NCBI RefSeq assembly: GCF_963677575.1
Contig: NZ_OY782038.1
Coordinates: forward strand, 5,353,001 to 5,417,000
Origin: an uncultured Draconibacterium sp.
GTDB taxonomy: Bacteria > Bacteroidota > Bacteroidia > Bacteroidales > Prolixibacteraceae
Length of the DNA stretch: 64,000 nt
Direction: 5' to 3'
The notes beneath the pieces are model-generated. The model was not told the origin of the DNA. It saw only the letters and a list, made by a program, of their open reading frames with translations, and searched no databases. Positions 51,933 to 61,409 of this stretch are shown here, in pieces. Position 1 is the first letter of the stretch, and each line of letters opens with the position of its first letter. Both the position numbers and the translations under genes were made by a program.

Positions 51933-52445
51933 ATGAAGAAAATTATTTTATCAATTGCAGTAATATTTTCAGTAACATTATTTGCAAACGCTCAGAAATA
52001 CGCGTTTATTGATTCTGAGTACATTATGGAAAACATTCCATCGTTTGACGCTGCGCAGGAGCAACTTAATCAGTTGTCGTCGCAATACCAAAAAGAGCTG
52101 GAATCGATGCATGCTGAGATCGAACAGATGTATCAGGATTTTCAGGCTGAAAGTGTGCTGTTATCTGAAGACATGAAACGCAAGCGCGAAGATGTGATTA
52201 TTACAAAAGAAAAAGATTATAAGAATTTGCAACGTAAGTATTTTGGTCCAAGTGGCGACCTGTTCAAAAAGCGTCAGGGATTGATTAAACCTATTCAGGA
52301 CGACATCTTCAATGCCGTTCAGGAAATAGCTACCGATGGTAGTTATGCCGTAATTTTTGATAAGGCCGGCGACGCTACTTTATTCTATACCAACCCACGT
52401 TACGATCTCAGCGACGAAGTACTGAGAAAACTGGGGTATAAATAG
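51933..52445 (+). CDS. Skp/OmpH-family periplasmic chaperone
   Basis: The 170-residue protein has a signal peptide (MKKIILSIAVIFSVTLFANAQ) and the OmpH pattern: KYAFIDSEYIMENIPSF at the start. It then has a long charged coiled-coil (about 40-115) and ILPAL-type beta-strand ends (YAVIFDKAGDATLFYTNPR). Skp-like trimers hold unfolded outer-membrane proteins with their helical tentacles and hand them to BamA, encoded 64 bases upstream. The first of two paralogous Skp genes. Confidence 0.9.
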   Translation: MKKIILSIAVIFSVTLFANAQKYAFIDSEYIMENIPSFDAAQEQLNQLSSQYQKELESMHAEIEQMYQDFQAESVLLSEDMKRKREDVIITKEKDYKNLQRKYFGPSGDLFKKRQGLIKPIQDDIFNAVQEIATDGSYAVIFDKAGDATLFYTNPRYDLSDEVLRKLGYK

Positions 52446-52523
52446 AACAGTAGTTCGCTTTTAAAATAGAATGATTCGACTTAAATCAATTGTTCATTTT
52501 AACTATTAATTGGTATTAAATAC

Positions 52524-52531
52524 TATATTTG
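52524..52531 (+). promoter_or_regulatory. Candidate -7 promoter box for the second ompH gene
   Basis: TATATTTG matches TAnnTTTG in the 113-base gap between the two ompH genes, 28 bases ahead of the preferred start at 52559. Suggests the second copy may have its own promoter. Confidence 0.45.
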
Positions 52532-52558
52532 CAAGCAAAAATTAAGACCACATTGATT

Positions 52559-53083
52559 ATGAGAAATTTAATGAAATTAATGGCAGTGCTTATGTTCACT
52601 GTAGCATCATATACTGCTGCCAATGCGCAATCTTTAAAATTCGGTCATATCGACCTGCAAGCGTTGGTTCAGGTTATGCCGGAACGAACTGCTGCTGAAA
52701 CCGAGTTCAATACCTTCCAGGGGGAATTGGAAGAAATTCTTGGTGAAATGCAAAAGGACTACCAGACAAAATTAGCCGAATTTGAAGCAATGGGAGAAGA
52801 GGTTTCTGAAATTAAAAGAAACGCAAAGATTGCCGAAATTCAGGATGTACAACAACGCATTCAGAATTATCAGGTTACTGCTCAACAGCAAGTACAACAA
52901 AAACAAGCTGAGCTTTTAGGACCTGTTTTTGATAAAGCAGAAGAGGCCATTGAAGCAGTAGCTAAAGAACAAGGTCTGATTTATGTTTTCGATTCAGGTG
53001 CAGGAAACAGAACTATTCTTTACAAGTCGAACCAAAGTGTTGACGTTTTACCATTAGTAAAAGCTAAATTGGGTATTCAATAA
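52559..53083 (+). CDS. Skp/OmpH-family periplasmic chaperone, second copy
   Basis: The ATG at 52559 gives 174 residues and places the signal peptide (MRNLMKLMAVLMFTVASYTAANAQ) at the N-terminus; the longer frame from 52529 would add ten unlikely residues. It shows KFGHIDLQALVQVMPERTAAE, a long coiled coil rich in Gln and Glu (about 55-115) and YVFDSGAGNRTILYKS at the end. A second Skp-like chaperone, partly redundant with the first. A perfect hairpin terminator follows 28 bases after its stop, so this is the end of the envelope operon. Confidence 0.9.
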   Translation: MRNLMKLMAVLMFTVASYTAANAQSLKFGHIDLQALVQVMPERTAAETEFNTFQGELEEILGEMQKDYQTKLAEFEAMGEEVSEIKRNAKIAEIQDVQQRIQNYQVTAQQQVQQKQAELLGPVFDKAEEAIEAVAKEQGLIYVFDSGAGNRTILYKSNQSVDVLPLVKAKLGIQ

Positions 53084-53110
53084 GAAACCTAATTACTACA
53101 ATATTGAAAG

Positions 53111-53139
53111 CCGCTTATCGAAAGATAAGCGGTTTTTTT
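53111..53139 (+). terminator. Rho-independent terminator after ompH
   Basis: CCGCTTATC (53111-53119) pairs with GATAAGCGG (53124-53132) around GAAA, followed by seven T. It closes the envelope operon. Confidence 0.9.
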
Positions 53140-53645
53140 GTGCCTGTAACTGAATAAAAATACTAAGCCTAAACACCCCATCAAAACGGCAGGAAATACA
53201 AAGAATATTTACACTCTGGTAAATAATTGTAAGAAAACTGTCATATAATGTTGATATCTGATAGAAATATCTCCCGAATACAGGTAATTTATTAGTAAAG
53301 TTAGCCTCGTTTCTTATTCTCTCCATCTTTTTTAATAATTCTTTAATAAATGTTAATTGGTAATGTAAATATTTTATGTTGCTGAAAATGAGCTAAATGT
53401 AAGAGTTGCTGATTCCCAGGAGTAAAATTGAAGATTTCGTTATTCGCACAAAACCAATGTGTTGACATATAAATATGACGAATGTTATAAAAAAAGCTTT
53501 TGTCATCAGCTAGTATTGTGTCGAGATAGAAAAGTGCTAGCATGTTGAGGGAAATGATATCAAAAAGCTATTCGAAACTTATTTGTATATGCTTTATGTT
53601 TGAAATGTATTGAATTTTATTGCGAACTTAAAATAATTTACTTCT
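53140..53645 (+). other. Long AT-rich leader region ahead of susC
   Basis: About 500 bases without a gene. A -7-like TATGTTTG lies at 53595-53602, 44 bases ahead of the susC ATG. The rest has no recognisable palindrome or regulator site by eye. Small ORFs here lack initiation signals. Confidence 0.5.
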
Positions 53646-56600
53646 ATGAAAAAAATTACGCTAATTTTTACGTATTTGTTATTCATGGTTGGCCTTGTTC
53701 AGGCTCAAACCAGTATAATAACAGGTACCGTAACGTCCGAGGAGGACGGAATGGGTATACCCGGAGCTTCGATCTCCGTTAAAGGTACTACCACTGGAAC
53801 AATTTCCGATGTTGATGGAAATTACTCGTTGAAAGTTCCCGATGATGCAGTTGCATTGGTTTTTTCGTTTGTAGGAATGCAAACCCTCGAAGTTGAAATT
53901 GCAGGACGCTCAGTTGTTGATGCGGCAATGGAGAGTGAAAACATTGCTGTTGACGAAGTTGTGGTAACTGCACTTGGTATTTCGCGCGAGAAGAAAGCAC
54001 TGGGATATGCGGTGCAGGAGGTTTCGGGCGAGGAACTAACAAAAGCAAAAGACCCTAACATTGTTAATTCATTGTCAGGTAAAATCGCCGGTGTGCAGGT
54101 AACAAGTGCTACTGGTGCAATTGGAGGTTCTTCTCGTATTACCATTCGTGGTAACAGCTCGTTTAGTAACAACCAGCCAATGTTCGTGGTTGATGGTGTG
54201 CCAATCAGCAACTACGGATCAGATGTTGATCAGTGGGGTGACGTCGACTTTGGTAACGGTGCCTCTGACCTTGCTCCTGAAAACATCGAATCGATTACAG
54301 TTTTAAAAGGTGCAAACGCAGCTGCCTTGTATGGTATGAACGCTGCAAACGGTGTGATACTTATTACCACTAAGAAAGCAGATAAAAGCAAAGGATTTGA
54401 GGTGCAATTAAACTCAAGCGTTACTTTTAGTGATGCTTATATTATTCCTAACTACCAGAATAGATATGGTCAGGGAAGTTCTGCATCAGAGTTTTATTAT
54501 AATAATGATGATGAAACTTCTTTGAATTATCAGGATTGGTCAGACACTTATGGATTTAAGTATGTTGATGGTCGTGGTAGTGGTGTTAACGATCACTTGG
54601 ACGAATCCTGGGGGCCTCGTATGGATATTGGGTTACAACTGTCGCAGTTCACTAGTCCTGTAGCGGATGGCGTATATCAAAAAACACCATGGATCTCACA
54701 TCCTGATAACGTGAAAGACTTTTTTGAAACAGGGGTGACTGTTGACAATAGTTTGTCAATTCAGGGAGCTTCTGATAAAGGAAGTACACGTTTGTTTCTG
54801 TCGCGTCAGGATATTACCGGAACTATTCCTAACACTGATATGGATAGAACAACTGCCAGTTTAAGCGGTTCTATTACTGCTGCTAAACGATTAACAGCAC
54901 AAGGGGCTGTTACTTATACACAAACAAAATCGGATAACGTTCCGAGTCAGGGATATACTGCCAATAACCCAATGCAATCGATTGGTGGATGGTTTGGCCG
55001 TCAGGTAGATATGGCTGCTTTGAAAGAAAATTGGGATACGTATAATATTCATGGTAATCCTTACAACTGGAATTCCAACTTCCATAATAACCCGTACTGG
55101 ACAGTGAATAAAAATACCAACTCATTGCAAAAAGACCGTATTTATGGTAATATGACTTTGAATTATCAATTAACTGACTGGCTAAGTGTAATGGGACGTT
55201 TAGGTGTTGACTGGTTTCACTTGTTTACAAAACAAGTTGCAGCTGATGGCTCTAACGGTGTTCAGGCCGGTGGAGAATTTACGCAGAAACAAACTTTTCA
55301 GCATGAGTTAAATACTGATCTTATTTTTAGTTTTAATAAACAAATTACAAGTGATTTCGGGTTGAACGGTACTGTTGGTGCCAACTACCGCGATTATAAC
55401 CGTCATTATACAGAATTTTCAGCCAGTTCGTTAACTGTACCTGATTTGTATACCATTGGAAACGTAAACGGAAACCCAAGTGTTTCGCAATTCGATAGTG
55501 AACTGCAATCAAACTCTGTTTTTGGATCGGTATCATTCGACTATAAAAAATGGCTCTACCTGGATTTAACAGGGCGTAACGACTGGAGTTCAACACTGCC
55601 TGCTGATAGCTGGTCATTCTTCTACCCATCGGCAACAATGAGTTGGTTAGCCACCGAAGCGTTGCCAATTAAATCTAATATTCTTTCGTTTGCTAAATTG
55701 AGGGCAAGTTGGGCACAGGTAGGTAATGCAACAGATCCTTACCAGTTGTCAATGACTTATGAATCAGATGATCCATACAACGGAACTACACCTTTCCGTT
55801 TGCCATTAACACTTCCTCCAACAGGATTGAAACCTGAAAAGGTTGTTTCGATGGAGGTCGGTACCGAGCTTCGTTTCTTTAACAACAGGTTAGGTTTGAA
55901 CGCTACTTACTACGATAAGGTTACCAAAGACCAGATTATGAAGGTTGATATCAGTGATGCAGCCGGATATGATGCTGTAATGATTAATGCCGGTGAAATA
56001 GAAAACAAAGGTATTGAGCTGGAGCTTATTGGTCAGGTGTTGAAATCGAAAAGAGGATTGAACTGGGAAGTAATGCTTAACTGGGCGAAAAACAAAAATA
56101 CAGTTAATAAATTGTATGCTGACCTTAAAAAATACCAGATCGGTGCCTCTTGGGGGGCAGTTACTATCGAAGCAATTCCTGGCGAGACTTTCGGGGTGAT
56201 AAAAGGCTATTCATACAACCGTAAGAACGGCGATGTGGTTGTTGGTTCCAACGGTTTGCCAACTCCGGGAGATGCTCCCGACATTATTGGTAATGTAATG
56301 CCAGATTGGATTGGAGGTATTAACAACTCATTTAGCTGGAGAAATTTCAATGCCAGTTTCCTTGTTGATATGCGTTGGGGAGGCGATGTCTTTTCTGTAA
56401 CTGATTGGTTTGGTGGCATGTCGGGAGTTAGCGCAGAAACTGCACAAATGGCTTCTCGTCAAGGCGCTGAAGGATATAATATACGCGAAGTGGGGGTTGT
56501 TGTTGGGCAGGATGTGCTGAAAGATGAAACTGTTGTTAAAGAAGACGGAAGTATTAATGATATTGTAGTTTCAGCACAGGATTACTATAAAAGATATTGG

Positions 56601-56885
56601 GGAATTGAAAAAGCAGGTATTATCGATGGTAGTTTTATAAAACTGAGAGAAATAACTTTTGGTTATACGCTTCCATCAAGCTTGCTTGATAAAGTTGGTT
56701 TTATTAAAAGTGCCAATATTTCTTTTGTTGGTCGTAATATGGCCATTTTATGGACACATAAGTCCAACGACATCGGTATTGATCCTGAAACAGCTTTCGG
56801 AACAACTGAATCAGGCATGGGAATTGAACAATACCAGCTTCCGGCAACCCGTAATTTAGGATTTAAATTAAGTGTAACATTTTAA
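53646..56885 (+). CDS. SusC/RagA-family TonB-dependent outer-membrane receptor
   Basis: The 1079-residue protein has a signal peptide (ending VQAQ near residue 21). A carboxypeptidase-regulatory-like domain (about 25-105) starts with GTVTSEEDGMGIPGASISVKGT. The TonB box/plug junction is DEVVVTALGISREKK, followed by the plug (to about 245) and a 22-stranded barrel ending in LGFKLSVTF. It transports a large substrate together with its SusD partner encoded 28 bases downstream. The local region has no glycoside hydrolases, sensors or sulfatases, so the substrate is unknown (peptide or glycan). Confidence 0.93.
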   Translation: MKKITLIFTYLLFMVGLVQAQTSIITGTVTSEEDGMGIPGASISVKGTTTGTISDVDGNYSLKVPDDAVALVFSFVGMQTLEVEIAGRSVVDAAMESENIAVDEVVVTALGISREKKALGYAVQEVSGEELTKAKDPNIVNSLSGKIAGVQVTSATGAIGGSSRITIRGNSSFSNNQPMFVVDGVPISNYGSDVDQWGDVDFGNGASDLAPENIESITVLKGANAAALYGMNAANGVILITTKKADKSKGFEVQLNSSVTFSDAYIIPNYQNRYGQGSSASEFYYNNDDETSLNYQDWSDTYGFKYVDGRGSGVNDHLDESWGPRMDIGLQLSQFTSPVADGVYQKTPWISHPDNVKDFFETGVTVDNSLSIQGASDKGSTRLFLSRQDITGTIPNTDMDRTTASLSGSITAAKRLTAQGAVTYTQTKSDNVPSQGYTANNPMQSIGGWFGRQVDMAALKENWDTYNIHGNPYNWNSNFHNNPYWTVNKNTNSLQKDRIYGNMTLNYQLTDWLSVMGRLGVDWFHLFTKQVAADGSNGVQAGGEFTQKQTFQHELNTDLIFSFNKQITSDFGLNGTVGANYRDYNRHYTEFSASSLTVPDLYTIGNVNGNPSVSQFDSELQSNSVFGSVSFDYKKWLYLDLTGRNDWSSTLPADSWSFFYPSATMSWLATEALPIKSNILSFAKLRASWAQVGNATDPYQLSMTYESDDPYNGTTPFRLPLTLPPTGLKPEKVVSMEVGTELRFFNNRLGLNATYYDKVTKDQIMKVDISDAAGYDAVMINAGEIENKGIELELIGQVLKSKRGLNWEVMLNWAKNKNTVNKLYADLKKYQIGASWGAVTIEAIPGETFGVIKGYSYNRKNGDVVVGSNGLPTPGDAPDIIGNVMPDWIGGINNSFSWRNFNASFLVDMRWGGDVFSVTDWFGGMSGVSAETAQMASRQGAEGYNIREVGVVVGQDVLKDETVVKEDGSINDIVVSAQDYYKRYWGIEKAGIIDGSFIKLREITFGYTLPSSLLDKVGFIKSANISFVGRNMAILWTHKSNDIGIDPETAFGTTESGMGIEQYQLPATRNLGFKLSVTF

Positions 56886-56913
56886 TTCTGTTCACTATTA
56901 AAACTGAAACAAC

Positions 56914-58380
56914 ATGTTAAAATTTAAAAATACAAGATTTAGTATCGTACTTTTGCTAATTGTAGCAATAGTATCGTGTACAGGGGATTATGAAGATATT
57001 AATACCGATCCGAATAATCCGACCACAGTGCCATCGACAAATATTATGGCATATGTGCTTAACAACTTCACAGCAAATACTTTTAGCCTTTCCGCAATTG
57101 GAGCCGGAACCTTAGGTTATTCAAACCAGGTTGGAAAAATCCAGTATGCGGAGGAGTCAATTTATGAGTTCAGGGAAAGTACTTTCAATTCTTACTTTGC
57201 AACTGTTTATCGCAACCAGCAGAATCTGAAACAAATAATAATGCAATCAGAGGAAGCAGGCGATGTAAATATGATTGCAGCAGCAACTACTTACAGTGCT
57301 TACATTTGGTTAATTGCTACTGATATGTGGCGAGATATTCCGTTTACTGATGCACTTGGTGCCGAAGACGATGTTTTATCGCCTGCATACGAAACACAGG
57401 AAGTAATTTATCCTGCGATAATGGATATGTTAGAGGAAGCTAACTCGTTGTTTAATCAGGAGGCTGGTGATGCCTTGGGAAGTGGAGACCTTTTGTTTAG
57501 CGGAGATACCGAATTGTGGCAGAAATTTGCAAATAGTTTACGTTTACGAATGGCTTGTCGTTTAATGGATGCTGATGCTGCTACTGCTAAAAGTGTTATT
57601 GAACAGATTACAGGTAACCCATCTACTTATCCTGTTATTGCATCGAACGATGAGAATGCATATTTCTACTGGTCAGGAGCCGATCCCTATTACGAGCCAT
57701 TTTATACCAATAAAGAAGTTGATGACCGTGATGACCATGGTTTGTCCGATGTATTAGTTGATCAGTTAATTGCTTTTAATGATCCGCGCTTACCTGTTTA
57801 TGCCAAGCCTGCATTATCTGATGGTGAATATCGTGGCGTTATTGTTGGTTTGAAGAGTGAAAAAGTTGTTTTGAGTGAAATTTCGCGTATGGGAGCCCGC
57901 TTTCGTGATGATGCTGCCGGTTTTTCTCCTTACATGAACTTTGCAGAAGTAAACTTTATTGTTGCTGAAGCTGCAGCCAGAGGCTACAATGTTGGTACAA
58001 CTGCCGAAGATGCTTACGAGGCCGGGATTACTGCTTCGTTGGAAGAAAACGGAGTTGTTACAGCTGATATTGATGCTTATTTGGCACAAGATGAAATCGC
58101 TTATGGCGATGATATGGATCAGATTTATATCCAAAAATGGATTTCACTGTTTAAAAACGGACAGGAAGCATGGGCCGAAACAAGAAGAACTGATGTTCCA
58201 TTGTTGGCTGCAGCACCGGATGCTTTCTATATCGGACACAGCCGTCCACCATTCAGACAGCCATATCCAACAAACGAGTATAACTTGAATACAGACAACA
58301 TTGCACCTTTTTGGGATCAGGTAGAAGATCGCATGTGGGGTAAAAAAATGTACTGGGACGTTCGCACAGGTGTTAATTAA
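56914..58380 (+). CDS. SusD/RagB-family surface lipoprotein
   Basis: The 488-residue protein has a lipoprotein signal (LLIVAIVSC, anchor Cys22) followed by GDYEDINTDPNNPTTVPS, the family start. The body is the TPR-rich SusD-like fold of the SusD-like_2 type, with DMWRDIPFTDAL and ANSLRLRMACRL and a C-terminal WAETRRTDVP. SusD binds the substrate over the SusC channel. Twenty-eight bases after susC, so one transcript. A terminator-like hairpin follows at 58409. Confidence 0.93.
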   Translation: MLKFKNTRFSIVLLLIVAIVSCTGDYEDINTDPNNPTTVPSTNIMAYVLNNFTANTFSLSAIGAGTLGYSNQVGKIQYAEESIYEFRESTFNSYFATVYRNQQNLKQIIMQSEEAGDVNMIAAATTYSAYIWLIATDMWRDIPFTDALGAEDDVLSPAYETQEVIYPAIMDMLEEANSLFNQEAGDALGSGDLLFSGDTELWQKFANSLRLRMACRLMDADAATAKSVIEQITGNPSTYPVIASNDENAYFYWSGADPYYEPFYTNKEVDDRDDHGLSDVLVDQLIAFNDPRLPVYAKPALSDGEYRGVIVGLKSEKVVLSEISRMGARFRDDAAGFSPYMNFAEVNFIVAEAAARGYNVGTTAEDAYEAGITASLEENGVVTADIDAYLAQDEIAYGDDMDQIYIQKWISLFKNGQEAWAETRRTDVPLLAAAPDAFYIGHSRPPFRQPYPTNEYNLNTDNIAPFWDQVEDRMWGKKMYWDVRTGVN

Positions 58381-58408
58381 CACCATTTTCATATGAATAA
58401 ATTTTAGT

Positions 58409-58438
58409 AAAGGGATGCACTGTTGAGTGCGTCCCTTT
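58409..58438 (+). terminator. Terminator after susD
   Basis: AAAGGGATGCACT (58409-58421) faces AGTGCGTCCCTTT (58426-58438) as a 13-bp stem with one wobble, followed by TCTG. It ends the SusCD transcript. Confidence 0.7.
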
Positions 58439-58640
58439 TCTGTTGGTATAAAATGTCGAAAGTTAGTGGCTATCTGAGATTTGGATGCGAATATTGGCCG
58501 GTTTAGTGATAAATGAATTGCGCAATAATGCAGCCAGTCTCATGTAGCGTACATCGAATCGTGTTTTGATATGCTATTTTTTATTTTAAAACATATTGGA
58601 TTGATAATAGATAAAAACTATATTTATTGATCTCAAATAT

Positions 58641-58654
58641 ACCGTACATACGGT
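58641..58654. promoter_or_regulatory. Perfect palindrome upstream of glycogen synthase (candidate operator)
   Basis: ACCGTA-CA-TACGGT is a perfect 6-bp inverted repeat with a two-base centre, 56 bases ahead of the glycogen synthase start, in the otherwise featureless gap 58439-58709. It may be a regulator binding site. Confidence 0.4.
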
Positions 58655-58709
58655 CATTTCTGTAAACACTAAATGTAATAATAACCAGAGAACTAACTAA
58701 AATAAACAT

Positions 58710-60548
58710 ATGAAAGCAGCGAAGATAAATAAGGAGAATGATAAAAAGGATCGGGTGGCAAACGCCAAATTATTTGAAGTAGCCTGGGAAGTTTGTAACC
58801 AGGTTGGAGGTATTTATACGGTAATTCGTTCAAAAGTACCATCGGTTATTAAGGAGTGGGGAAACGACAACTATTTCCTTATCGGGCCTTATTTTGCCGA
58901 TCAGGCGGCAGCACATTTCGATCCGGCAACCGATTTTTCCACGCCTATTGGTAAAGCTGTTTTAGAAATGCAATCACGGGGCTTCGAAGTGTATTACGGA
59001 CAATGGATCGTCTCTGGTCGCCCGAATGTGATTCTTTTCAATCCTTATTCGATTTATGACAAGCTTGGTGAAATAAAATATTACCTGTTTAAAGATTACA
59101 ATATTGCCATTCCCGATGGCGATGAATTGCTGGATAAAGTTGCGGCTTTTGGATTTCAGGTGAAAGAGTTTTTCCATTATTTGTGCGGAAGCGATTTCTG
59201 TAACGATAATGTTATAGCGCACTTTCACGAGTGGATGGCTGGTTTGCCAATTCCCGGAATTCGCAAATCGAACCTGAATATAAAAACGGTATTTACAACC
59301 CACGCAACGTTGCTGGGCCGTTACCTGGCAATGAATGATCAGGAATTTTACAGTCATTTGCCTTTTTACAATTGGGAAGAAGAGGCCAATAAATTTAATG
59401 TGGCGCCCATTGCTCATATCGAGCGGGCATCGGCACACGGTGCACATGTATTTACAACTGTTAGTGAGGTAACGGCGCGCGAGTGTACACATTTGTTGGG
59501 CCGAACACCCGATATGATTTTGCCTAACGGATTGAATATTGAGCGTTTTGAAGCGACACACGAGGTGCAAAACCAGCACGTTCAGGTGAAGAAAAAGATC
59601 CATGAGTTTGTAATGGGGCACTTTTTTCAGAGTTATTCTTTCGACCTTGATAAAACCCTGTATTTTTTTACGTCAGGACGTTACGAATACCAAAATAAAG
59701 GTTACGATTTAACGCTCGAAGCACTGGCGCGATTGAACTGGAAAATGCAGCAGGCCGGAACGGATATGACGGTAGTTTCGTTCTTTATTACAAAACGCCC
59801 GTTCTATTCATTCAATCCTGAGGTGTTGCAATCGAAAGCACAGATTGAGGATGTAGGCCGCGTAGTAGAAGAAATTAAAGAACAGGTGGGAGATAGGCTG
59901 TACAACGAAATTACACGATCAACAGGTCCTTATGAGTTTCCGGATTTAAGGGCTTTGGTTGACGATTACCTGAGACTAAAATTGCGACGTAACGTACAGA
60001 GTTGGAAAACACAGAACCTGCCCAAGGTGGTAACTCATGCTTTGGTTGACGATGCGAAGGATGAAATTCTGAATTTTCTGCGTACGTCGAACCTGGTGAA
60101 TAACCGACACGATAAAGTTAAGATTGTATATCATCCTGATTTTATTTCAACAACGAACCCACTGTTTAAAATGGATTACACGCAGTTTGTGCGCGGATGC
60201 CACCTCGGAATTTTCCCGAGTATGTACGAACCTTGGGGGTATACCCCGCTTGAATGTTTGGCCAGTGGTTTACCATCGATAACCAGTAACTTGGCCGGAT
60301 TTGGTGATTATGTGGTGAGCAATGTTGAAGATCACGATAACAAAGGAATGTTAATTATCGATCGCACCGATGGTAATTTTAACCGGGCAGCCGAAGAGCT
60401 GGCAAACATGTTATTCGAGTTTGTAAGCTTATCGCGTCGCGACAGGATTGCATTGCGTTATCGTTGCGAGGAAGCGGCTATGCACTTCGATTGGTCGAAC
60501 CTGGGAAAATTCTATAATGATGCTTATAAACTGGTTTCTGAGCGCTAA
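58710..60548 (+). CDS. Glycogen synthase, GT3 (eukaryotic-type) family
   Basis: The 612-residue protein begins AKLFEVAWEVCNQVGGIYTVIRSK, which is the diagnostic start of GT3 glycogen synthases, as in yeast and animals, rather than bacterial GT5 GlgA. Further motifs include FFHYLCG, HFHEWMAG, TTHATLLGRYLA, TVSEVTARECTHLLGR and, near the C-terminus, GIFPSMYEPWGYTPLECLASGLPSITSNLAGF, where Glu in the E-P-W-G-Y-T segment lies at the sugar-nucleotide site. It elongates alpha-1,4-glucan from NDP-glucose. Bacteroidota are known to use this family. The gene is between SusD and murI. Confidence 0.92.
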   Translation: MKAAKINKENDKKDRVANAKLFEVAWEVCNQVGGIYTVIRSKVPSVIKEWGNDNYFLIGPYFADQAAAHFDPATDFSTPIGKAVLEMQSRGFEVYYGQWIVSGRPNVILFNPYSIYDKLGEIKYYLFKDYNIAIPDGDELLDKVAAFGFQVKEFFHYLCGSDFCNDNVIAHFHEWMAGLPIPGIRKSNLNIKTVFTTHATLLGRYLAMNDQEFYSHLPFYNWEEEANKFNVAPIAHIERASAHGAHVFTTVSEVTARECTHLLGRTPDMILPNGLNIERFEATHEVQNQHVQVKKKIHEFVMGHFFQSYSFDLDKTLYFFTSGRYEYQNKGYDLTLEALARLNWKMQQAGTDMTVVSFFITKRPFYSFNPEVLQSKAQIEDVGRVVEEIKEQVGDRLYNEITRSTGPYEFPDLRALVDDYLRLKLRRNVQSWKTQNLPKVVTHALVDDAKDEILNFLRTSNLVNNRHDKVKIVYHPDFISTTNPLFKMDYTQFVRGCHLGIFPSMYEPWGYTPLECLASGLPSITSNLAGFGDYVVSNVEDHDNKGMLIIDRTDGNFNRAAEELANMLFEFVSLSRRDRIALRYRCEEAAMHFDWSNLGKFYNDAYKLVSER

Positions 60549-60569
60549 AAAATAAACGATTTGAATCAT

Positions 60570-61397
60570 ATGAAATCCTCTCCAATTGGAGTTTTTGATT
60601 CCGGGTATGGCGGCTTGACCGTTTTAAAAGAGCTGATTAAATCGATACCCGAATACGACTTCTTATATCTTGGCGACAATGCACGAACACCTTACGGTAC
60701 ACGGTCGTTCGATGTGGTTTATGATTACACTTTGCAGGCAGTAAAATATTTATTTGCGCAAGGATGCCCGCTGGTAATTATTGCCTGTAACACAGCTTCG
60801 GCAAAGGCTTTGCGCAATATTCAAATGTTGGATTTGCCGCACCTGGCTCCCGATAATCGAGTGTTGGGTGTAATTCGCCCAAGTGTTGAAAAAGTATCGG
60901 AAATTACGAAGAATGGACATGTTGGCGTTTTGGGAACGGTAGGAACGGTGGTGTCGGAGTCGTATCCTATTGAATTGGAGAAGTGGTCGGAAGGACATGT
61001 GAAATCAACTGTTCAGGAGGCTTGCCCAATGTGGGTGCCGCTTGTGGAGAATAATGAAATGGATAATCCGGGTGCCGACTATTTCGTGAAGAAAAATATC
61101 GCCTCCGTATTTCAGAAAGATAAATCGTTAGATACCCTTATTTTGGGGTGCACGCACTATCCTTTGCTGATTGATGTGATTAAAAAGTATGTGCCTGAGA
61201 ATATAAATATATTGACACAGGGAGCCATTGTTGCCGAAAAACTGGTTGATTATTTGCAGCGTCATCCCGAAATAGAAAAACGATTAACGAAAGGTAGCAG
61301 TTTGGAATATCAAACCACCGAATCGGCTGCAACTTTCGAAAGCAAAGCTGCATTATTTATGGGACGCGAGGTGAACGCAAAAACGGTTCACCTCTAA
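60570..61397 (+). CDS. murI: Glutamate racemase
   Basis: The ATG at 60570 gives 275 residues starting MKSSPIGVFDSGYGGLTVL, with the catalytic cysteines Cys73 in ACNTASA and Cys194 in GCTHYPLL. MurI makes D-glutamate for peptidoglycan. In other Bacteroidota murI usually follows ompH directly. Here SusCD and glycogen synthase intervene. The last codons lie in a perfect hairpin. Confidence 0.94.
   Translation: MKSSPIGVFDSGYGGLTVLKELIKSIPEYDFLYLGDNARTPYGTRSFDVVYDYTLQAVKYLFAQGCPLVIIACNTASAKALRNIQMLDLPHLAPDNRVLGVIRPSVEKVSEITKNGHVGVLGTVGTVVSESYPIELEKWSEGHVKSTVQEACPMWVPLVENNEMDNPGADYFVKKNIASVFQKDKSLDTLILGCTHYPLLIDVIKKYVPENINILTQGAIVAEKLVDYLQRHPEIEKRLTKGSSLEYQTTESAATFESKAALFMGREVNAKTVHL
61368..61394 (+). 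terminator. Hairpin overlapping the murI stop codon
   Basis: GAGGTGAAC (61368-61376) and GTTCACCTC (61386-61394) are perfect complements with a 9-base loop. It lies inside the last codons of murI and is followed by TAAAACAAG without a T-run, so it is a terminator candidate of moderate support that may also serve the convergent gene. Confidence 0.6.
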
Positions 61398-61409
61398 AAC
61401 AAGTATTTC

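Noticed and set aside
58974..59621. 215-codon minus-strand frame inside the glycogen synthase gene
   Set aside because: Antisense shadow of a clear GT3 glycogen synthase; no motif supports it.
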